Shown: in pieces, positions 58,683 to 64,000 of the stretch
Position numbering within the stretch: the first letter of the stretch is position 1
Layout of the letters: each line of letters starts with the position of its first letter
NCBI RefSeq assembly: GCF_024753135.1
Contig: NZ_JANUGP010000021.1
Span: 62,001 to 126,000 of the forward strand
DNA: 64,000 bases
Direction of reading: 5' to 3'
From: Streptomyces pyxinicus
Lineage (GTDB): Bacteria > Actinomycetota > Actinomycetes > Streptomycetales > Streptomycetaceae
Notes under the pieces: model-generated
What the model was told of the DNA's origin: nothing
What the model saw: only the letters and a program-made list of their open reading frames with translations
The model's database searches: none
Program-made: the position numbers and the translations under genes

Positions 58683-60041
58683 TCAGCCGGCGCTGGGACG
58701 GCTGCCGGTGCCGGCGGCGGGGCGAAGGTAGAACACCTCGTTCGGTGTTCCGCCCTGAGAGGGCCACTGGATCACCGAGGCGTTGTCCCCGGTCTGCTCC
58801 TGGTTGATGTTGACGTAGTAGCCGGTGGCGTTATCGCGGATCATGACCTCGTTGGGGAAGAACGGGTCGGGTACTTCCAGGGTGAAGTTCTGCGTGTCGC
58901 GGGCGGGGCCGCCGGGGCTGGGGCTTCCGTTGGCTTCGTGGCAGTCCCAGACATTGAACTTCGCGCCCTGGAAGCTGCTCTGCCCCCAGTCGACGTCCAG
59001 GCACTTGCCGGAGTCCTCGGTCTTGATCCGGTACAGGGGCTTGCTGAGTCCGTTGACTCCGTTCTGGACGAGCTTCCACTTCTGGTTTCCGGCCGCGGTG
59101 GGGTGGAAGAGGATCACGTGGGTGCCGTTGCTCCTGCCCGCCCCCTCGACGTCCAGCACCTGGCCCGGACTGTTCTCCGGGGACATGGTCAGTTCCGCGG
59201 GATCGGCCGCCGCCCGCATACCCCCGAAGAAGACCGGCCAGTGATCACTGAGAGTGTTGACCTGGACGGCGGCCCGCCATTCCTGCGTGTTGACGTTCGT
59301 GACAAGGTAGTCCAACTCGTTGCCGCCCTGGTGCGTGGCCTGGCCGGCGTTGTAGATGTGCACTCCGCCCGGCATTCCGGCCGTGGCCTGCAGATCATGC
59401 GGGACACGATTGAAGTCACCCAGCACTGCCCAGTTCTGCACGTTCAGATCAATGGCAGCGTTGCGTACACGGCTCACCAGACTGGCCGCGTCGCTGCCGC
59501 CGTTGGCCGAGGCGTGGATGTTGGCGAAGAGGATGTTGTCGGCGTCCCTCACGATTCCCATCGCATCCCTGTGGACCCCGGGAACACGCACCAACTCCGT
59601 GCGCATGTTGACCGGGAAATCCGTGACGAACGCGAGGTTCAGGCCGCCCCCCTGGTTCTCGGCGCCCCGCATGAGGTAGAGATACCGGGCATCGGAACCT
59701 CCTTCCAGCCACAGGTACTCCGTGGTGTTGGTGTCGTGGTCGACCTCCCCGGTCGGCTGGGCGCCTGCGGGCGGCACGTTGGGCACCTCCTGCAGCGCGA
59801 CGATGTTGGCCCCCCTGGCCAGGGTGAACACCTGCGCCCACCGGTTGCTGCCGCGTTGCATGTTCCAGGTCGTGAGCTGGTACTTGTCCTGGTCGTTCGC
59901 CCGGGCTCCGGGTGGCAGGGCGATCAGCGTGGTGAGAGCGGTGGTGAGGACGGCCAGCAGGACGATCAGCCGCCGTGTGGCCGTCAGGACGGGATGCGGG
60001 GTGCGCCGCCCCTGGGGCGGCGGCACCGACTCTGTGCTCAT
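58683..60041 (-). CDS. secreted CdtB-like nuclease fused to ricin-type lectin
   Basis: A 452-residue secreted protein. The signal peptide is about residues 1-49 (LIVLLAVLTTALTTLIALPPGARA). Residues 50-290 are an endonuclease/exonuclease/phosphatase domain of the CdtB (cytolethal distending toxin) branch: TTWNMQRGSNRW (Asn60), VALQEVPNVPP (Glu85), NIHASANGG (His176), LGDFNRVP (Asp209, Asn211), ELDYLV (Asp244) and SDHWPV (Asp266, His267), a full catalytic set. Residues about 300-445 form a ricin-B lectin domain (KCLDVDWG, KFNVWDC, QKWKL). CdtB toxins usually work with separate ricin-like CdtA/CdtC; here one chain holds both. Secreted nuclease, target cells unknown. Confidence 0.85.
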   Translation of the reverse strand: MSTESVPPPQGRRTPHPVLTATRRLIVLLAVLTTALTTLIALPPGARANDQDKYQLTTWNMQRGSNRWAQVFTLARGANIVALQEVPNVPPAGAQPTGEVDHDTNTTEYLWLEGGSDARYLYLMRGAENQGGGLNLAFVTDFPVNMRTELVRVPGVHRDAMGIVRDADNILFANIHASANGGSDAASLVSRVRNAAIDLNVQNWAVLGDFNRVPHDLQATAGMPGGVHIYNAGQATHQGGNELDYLVTNVNTQEWRAAVQVNTLSDHWPVFFGGMRAAADPAELTMSPENSPGQVLDVEGAGRSNGTHVILFHPTAAGNQKWKLVQNGVNGLSKPLYRIKTEDSGKCLDVDWGQSSFQGAKFNVWDCHEANGSPSPGGPARDTQNFTLEVPDPFFPNEVMIRDNATGYYVNINQEQTGDNASVIQWPSQGGTPNEVFYLRPAAGTGSRPSAG

Positions 60042-60099
60042 GGAGTGCTTCTTTCGGTGAGTGGCGAGTGGGCGAGGGCGCGTTTGGCGCCCGGCGTCG

Positions 60100-61080
60100 T
60101 CAGCGGATGGAGACGAAGAGGTAGTCGGCCTGGTAGGGGACGCGTGTGGTCGGCTGCTTCGCCGGGTCGCAGGCGCCGGCCGGGGCGACGCCGCCCGAGG
60201 TGTTCAGGCGGAGGACGGCCTCCGTCTTGGCGAGGAGGCCCTGGCCCTTGCCGACCTGTCGGGCACGCAGGAGGAGTTGGGGGATGTTGCCGGCGCCGTG
60301 GTCGAACTTTCTGAGCACGGTGCCGGTCACGGCGGAGCCGTCGGGAGCGGTCCACCGGGGAGGTCCCGCCGGCCCGTGCTCGGCGAAGTCGTGGCGGATG
60401 TCGCCCTGGAGGGTCGCTTCGACGCCATCCTGAGTGAAGGCGTACGAGCCGTCCTCCTGCTTCGTGCAGGCGTAGACCTGGGCTCCCTTGACCACGCTGC
60501 GCAGAGACGAGTACGCGATGGCGTGGGGCAGGGAGAACTTGCCGGGCAGGGCAGCGAGTTGGCCGCGGACCGCGCCGCCGGGGAACTCGGCGGTGTGGAG
60601 ATTGACGTAGAAGTCGTCCGGATGGGCCTCGATGTCTTCGAGAAGGCTGTCGTCGTGGACCTTGACGGTGCCGTAGACGTACGGGGCGTCCTTGAGCTTC
60701 CTGGTGAAGAAGGAGATCCTCACGTCACCGTTCTTGCCCTGTGCGCCCTGGTGGAGGTGGCCCATGGTGGGAGCCTCGGTGCCGGTCCAGGCGAACGCGA
60801 AGGAGACGTCGTCGCCCTGTATGCGCATCAGGGCGGTCGCCCGGCCGTCCTTGTCGCCCACGGCCTGCTTGCCTGCGGGGGCCTCGTTGGTGCCGCTGAG
60901 GACCGAGCCGAAATAGCGCGCCCCGGGAGTGTCCTTGGCGTAGGCACCCAGGACGCGGGCCCCTGAAGTCGCCTGCTCCGATTTGGTCTTGCCCGCGCTG
61001 TCGTCGCCGTTGCACGCGGTGAGTGCCAAGGCTCCCGTCATCACGAATGCGGCGATCATTCCGAAGCGCTTGTGGTTCAT
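60100..61080 (-). CDS. CHRD-domain lipoprotein
   Basis: A 326-residue lipoprotein. The lipobox ALALTACNG (Cys23) ends the signal peptide. A CHRD domain at about 45-185 has YFGSVLSGTNEAPAG, MGHLHQGAQGKNGDVRISFF and HTAEFPGGAVRGQL; a C-terminal DUF3455-like half follows (SVVKGAQVYACTKQEDGSYAFT). CHRD/DUF3455 proteins are extracytoplasmic and have unknown function. ATG 61080. It follows the anti-sigma gene on the same strand after 152 bp, and could be its regulon member. Confidence 0.82.
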   Translation of the reverse strand: MNHKRFGMIAAFVMTGALALTACNGDDSAGKTKSEQATSGARVLGAYAKDTPGARYFGSVLSGTNEAPAGKQAVGDKDGRATALMRIQGDDVSFAFAWTGTEAPTMGHLHQGAQGKNGDVRISFFTRKLKDAPYVYGTVKVHDDSLLEDIEAHPDDFYVNLHTAEFPGGAVRGQLAALPGKFSLPHAIAYSSLRSVVKGAQVYACTKQEDGSYAFTQDGVEATLQGDIRHDFAEHGPAGPPRWTAPDGSAVTGTVLRKFDHGAGNIPQLLLRARQVGKGQGLLAKTEAVLRLNTSGGVAPAGACDPAKQPTTRVPYQADYLFVSIR

Positions 61081-61232
61081 GGAGGGGTGTTTCCGTTCTG
61101 ATCGGGTCCGCGGTGTCTTCGCGGACTCACGTGAATTACGGGCCGGCCGCGCAGAGCCCTTTTCCGGGCCTTGAGCGCGAGAGGGGTGCGCGAGCCGACC
61201 GTGCCGGTCGATGTCGTCGGGGTGCGGAAGGT

Positions 61233-62003
61233 TCAGGAGTCGGTCCTCGCCGGTTTCTCGGGGACCGGGATGCGCAGGAGGGTTCTGCCGCTCGTGGCCT
61301 TGACGACGTACTCGCCGATCCGGTCGGTGGCGATGCCGACGCCCCCGGTGGCGAGGAGCCGGTCCGTGGCGGATGCGGGCAGGCCGTAGCCGCCGTCGGG
61401 GACGTGCCAGGTGAACGCGGTCTGCTCCGTGCCGTCGCGGGACACGGCGATCAGGGAGCAGTCCTGGGGGCCGGGGACCCCGCTGAGATCCATGAGGACT
61501 TGGGTGCCCCATCCGGTGCTCTCGGGCTGGAGGGCGGCGGTGACGCCGTCGGCGGCGGTGGCGCGCAGGACGGTGGGGCCCTCGGGGCGCGGGAGCGCGG
61601 TCGGCGCGGGCCGGTCGGGGGAGCGCAGGAGGAAGGGTCCGCCGCCGAGGCCGAGGATGACGCCGGCGACGCCGGCGGCGAACGCCCAGTTCCAGCGGCC
61701 GGTGCGCCGCCCGGACGGCACCGCCGCGACGGAGACAGCGGCCACGGCCGGCGCCGGACCACCCTCCTGGCGGACGGAGCCGACGGCCGCCTCGCGCAGC
61801 GCGGGGACGCGGTGGGTCCAGTCGCCGAGAAGTTCGCCGGCGGGGAGGTGCCGGAGGGCCGCCACGGTGGCGAACACCTCGTTCATGTCCGCCGTGCACG
61901 ACGGACACCCGATGAGGTGCCCGGCGAAGCGCTCGGACTCCTCGGCGTCGAGGGCCGCCACGGCGTAGGCGGCCAGTTCCGGCTTTCCCTGCTCGCACGT
62001 CAC
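61233..62003 (-). CDS. zinc-binding anti-sigma factor with transmembrane helix
   Basis: A 256-residue membrane anti-sigma factor of the ZAS type. The N-terminal cytoplasmic domain (1-75) has HLIGCPSCTADM, the H-x3-C-x2-C zinc motif, in the usual RskA-like context (YAVAALDAEESERFAGHL). A transmembrane helix is at about 110-128 (WAFAAGVAGVILGLGG), then a periplasmic RskA-type domain (WGTQVLMDLSGVPGPQDCSLIAVSRDG). GTG 62003 follows AGGAGATTG. No ECF sigma gene is next to it, although sigK-like partners are normally adjacent, so it is an orphan in this window. Confidence 0.87.
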   Translation of the reverse strand: MTCEQGKPELAAYAVAALDAEESERFAGHLIGCPSCTADMNEVFATVAALRHLPAGELLGDWTHRVPALREAAVGSVRQEGGPAPAVAAVSVAAVPSGRRTGRWNWAFAAGVAGVILGLGGGPFLLRSPDRPAPTALPRPEGPTVLRATAADGVTAALQPESTGWGTQVLMDLSGVPGPQDCSLIAVSRDGTEQTAFTWHVPDGGYGLPASATDRLLATGGVGIATDRIGEYVVKATSGRTLLRIPVPEKPARTDS

Positions 62004-62278
62004 GCTGCAATCTCCTGGAAGTGAGGAACGCCCCCCCGGCGACTCGACAGCACTACGGCCTCGCGGGCCCGGTGGTTCACCAGGAGACCGACCGGTCCGG
62101 CCGGGGCCGGACGGTGCCTCCGGTGCCGTACTACCCTCGGAGACCGGCACGCGCCGGTAAGGCTCGCCGTCCGCCCGTCCGGGGAACCCGGCCGCACTGA
62201 ACCGTTCCTGGTCGGCTCCCGTTCCCCCCATGCGGGGCCGCGCCGGTTGTCGAGCCTCACGAGCGACCGAGGAGTGAC

Positions 62279-64000
62279 ATGAGCGGAAGTGCCGAGAGGT
62301 TCGCCGTACTGGGCCCGGTCCGGGCGTGGTACGGGGTGGAGGAGGTGAACCTGGGCAGCCCACAGCAGCGTGTGACCACGGCCGTCCTGCTGCTGCGCCG
62401 CTCCTACCCCGTGCCCACCGGCGAGCTGCTGGAGGCGGTGTGGGGCGAGCGCCCGCCGCGGTCGGCGGTGAACCAGCTGCACATCCATGTCCACAAGCTG
62501 CGGCGCGCGATGGAGCGCGCGGGTGGCCGGAGCCCGCTGATCGAGTCCGTTCCCGGCGGCTATCGCCTCCCACTCCCCTCGGGCGCGGTCGATGTGGAGG
62601 TGTTCCAGGAGAAGGTGGCGCGGGCTCTGAGGACCCGGCCGAGCGAGGCCGGGCAGGCGATCGTCCTGCTGCGCGAGGCGCTGGCGCTGTGGCAGGGGGA
62701 CGCGCTCGCCGACCTGCCCGGCAACTGGGCCCGGGCCCAGCGGGTCCGCCTGGACCAACTCCGCCTGGAGGCACGGGAGAACCTGTTCCGGCGCTGCCTG
62801 GAGAACGGGTCCCACCGTGACGTCGTCGCCGAGGCCCCGGACGTCATCGCCAGGTATCCGCTCGACGAACGCTTCCGTGAGATCCACATGCTCGCGCTGT
62901 ACCGGGCCGGACAGCGGGCGGCGGCACTGGCGGCGTACACGGACGCCCGGAAGCTGCTGTCGGCGGAACTGGGCGTCGGCCCCGGACCGGCCCTGCGCAC
63001 GCTCCACGAACGGATCCTCCGGGGTGACACCGGGCTGCTCGCCCCCGAGCCCGTGGAGCACACCGGGACCGGCACGGCCGAGCCGAGCCCCACCACCCCC
63101 AGCCCCCACAGCTCCCCGGCCCCACACCCCGCACGAGTCCCGGCGCCCGCCCAACTCCCGCACGACCTGCCGGTGTTCTCGGGCCGGCACCAGGAACTGG
63201 ACGAGCTGATCCAGTCGGCGCGGACGGGCCGCCGGCAGGGCGCCGGCGCGGTGGTCTGTGTCGTCGCCGGAGCCGCGGGCGTGGGCAAGACGACCCTCGC
63301 CGTCCACGCCGCCCACCGCCTGGCGGAGGACTACCCGGACGGACAGCTCCATCTGGACCTGCACGGATTCGACGCCCACGAGAGCCCCATCTCCCCCCGG
63401 CGCGCCCTGCGCCTGGTCCTGGAGGCGTTCGGGGTGTCCGGGGACCGGCTGCCCGAAGACGCCACCGCCCGAGCCGCCCTGTACCGGGGCCTGCTCGCCG
63501 ACCGGCGCGTCCTGCTGCTCCTGGACAACGCGCGGGATGCCCGGCAGATCCGTCCGCTGCTGCCGCCGTCCCCCGGCAGCCTCGTCCTCACCACCAGCCG
63601 CGACCAGCTGACCGCCCTGGTGGTCAGGGACGGCGCGCACCATCTGCGGCTCGAAGCCTTGGCCCCGGCAGCGGCCCACGCACTGCTGACGCGCAGGCTC
63701 GGCGCCGCCCGGGTCGACGCCGATCCCGCCGCGACCAGGCTCGTCATCGAGCGCAGCGCCGGACTGCCGCTGGCTCTCGCCCTCGTCGCCGCCCGCGCGA
63801 CGACCTGCCGTGTCCCTTCGCTGACCGTCCTGGCGGACGAACTCCGGGCGGCCGACGCCACCTTGGACGCGCTGGGCGACGCCGACAGCACACTCGACGT
63901 ACGCTCCGTCTTCTCCTGGTCGTACGACGCCCTCTCGCACGAGGCCGCGCGGCTGTACCGGCTCACCGCCCTCGCCCCCGGCACCGGCTGCTCCCACACC
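62279..64000 (+). CDS. SARP/AfsR-type regulator with NB-ARC (3' end beyond window)
   Basis: A partial gene of at least 574 codons with no stop before the right edge. The N-terminal OmpR-type DNA-binding domain is at about residues 5-95 (FAVLGPVRAWYG, LLLRRSYPVPTGELLEAVWGERPPRSAVNQLHIHVHKLRRAM), the BTAD follows (about 100-245, with LYRAGQRAAALAAYTDARKLL), then an NB-ARC STAND ATPase with Walker A GAAGVGKTTLAV (Lys337) and LLLLDNARDA. Together this is the AfsR/SARP pattern, controlling secondary metabolite clusters. ATG 62279 follows GGAG at 62271-62274. Divergent from the anti-sigma gene across 275 bp. Confidence 0.9.
   Translation, partial: MSGSAERFAVLGPVRAWYGVEEVNLGSPQQRVTTAVLLLRRSYPVPTGELLEAVWGERPPRSAVNQLHIHVHKLRRAMERAGGRSPLIESVPGGYRLPLPSGAVDVEVFQEKVARALRTRPSEAGQAIVLLREALALWQGDALADLPGNWARAQRVRLDQLRLEARENLFRRCLENGSHRDVVAEAPDVIARYPLDERFREIHMLALYRAGQRAAALAAYTDARKLLSAELGVGPGPALRTLHERILRGDTGLLAPEPVEHTGTGTAEPSPTTPSPHSSPAPHPARVPAPAQLPHDLPVFSGRHQELDELIQSARTGRRQGAGAVVCVVAGAAGVGKTTLAVHAAHRLAEDYPDGQLHLDLHGFDAHESPISPRRALRLVLEAFGVSGDRLPEDATARAALYRGLLADRRVLLLLDNARDARQIRPLLPPSPGSLVLTTSRDQLTALVVRDGAHHLRLEALAPAAAHALLTRRLGAARVDADPAATRLVIERSAGLPLALALVAARATTCRVPSLTVLADELRAADATLDALGDADSTLDVRSVFSWSYDALSHEAARLYRLTALAPGTGCSHT

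Noticed and set aside
62000..63997. Long minus-strand frame opposite the SARP gene
   Set aside because: The plus strand encodes clear SARP, BTAD and NB-ARC motifs over the same bases; the minus frame is an antisense shadow.
1..64000. tRNA, rRNA, CRISPR arrays, prophage or integrase genes
   Set aside because: None was recognised; the holin-like protein at 48.1 kb is the chromosomal actinobacterial type found beside DUF3618, not a phage lysis gene.

Overview
The window is very GC-rich actinobacterial DNA and most probably comes from a Streptomyces chromosome. Evidence: a short chaplin (27.05 kb), a SARP-type regulator running off the right edge (62.28 kb), a stand-alone type III polyketide synthase, several secreted polysaccharide hydrolases, many GTG starts, and GC-rich hairpin terminators between convergent genes.

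Layout. 0.35-12.2 kb is a regulatory island of four SpoIIE-type PP2C phosphatases and three STAS anti-anti-sigma proteins, interrupted only by an SRPBCC protein. Its centrepiece is a 1415-residue sensor kinase/receiver/PP2C/RsbW-like protein whose stop overlaps the start of a STAS gene. 12.3-22 kb holds small stress or unknown genes (DUF4190, hydrolase, GNAT, TerD), a secreted GH92 mannosidase, a secreted arabinofuranosidase with duplicated ricin-type lectin domains, a methyltransferase and msrA behind a SigR-like promoter. 22.8-26.9 kb is an amidohydrolase/amino-acid permease pair divergent from a TetR regulator, with a palindromic operator between. 27-34.1 kb contains a chaplin, a MarR/DUF1398 divergon, VOC and WYL genes, a broken alkylsulfatase gene, small stress proteins (CsbD, a hydrophobic peptide), and a MerR/hydrolase divergon with textbook MerR promoter geometry. 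34.3-40.8 kb carries another PP2C/ATPase, a type III PKS, a GH76 mannanase and an M64 metallopeptidase.

41.0-47.3 kb is a complete stressosome operon: rsbR, rsbS, rsbT, an ATPase-PP2C protein, a hybrid histidine kinase and a receiver-PP2C protein, joined by five consecutive four-base overlaps. Immediately downstream a 173-bp MITE-like element sits in a duplicated CTAG at the stop codon of a DUF3618 gene. 47.6-54 kb has an envelope operon (membrane protein, holin-like, DUF3618), an L,D-transpeptidase, and a decayed patch: a headless kinase, a frameshifted SDR and a remnant of its probable XRE regulator. 54.1-62 kb holds a molybdopterin oxidoreductase, an XRE-type regulator, a secreted AvrRpt2-like cysteine protease with a membrane-anchored partner, an SDR, a secreted CdtB-like nuclease fused to a ricin-type lectin, a CHRD lipoprotein and an orphan zinc-binding anti-sigma factor.

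The dominant theme is partner-switching control: seven PP2C phosphatases, five STAS proteins and several GHKL ATPases lie in 64 kb without a sigma factor in sight, so their targets must be encoded elsewhere. A second theme is secretion: glycosidases acting on mannans and arabinans, a metallopeptidase, a cysteine protease and a toxin-like nuclease.
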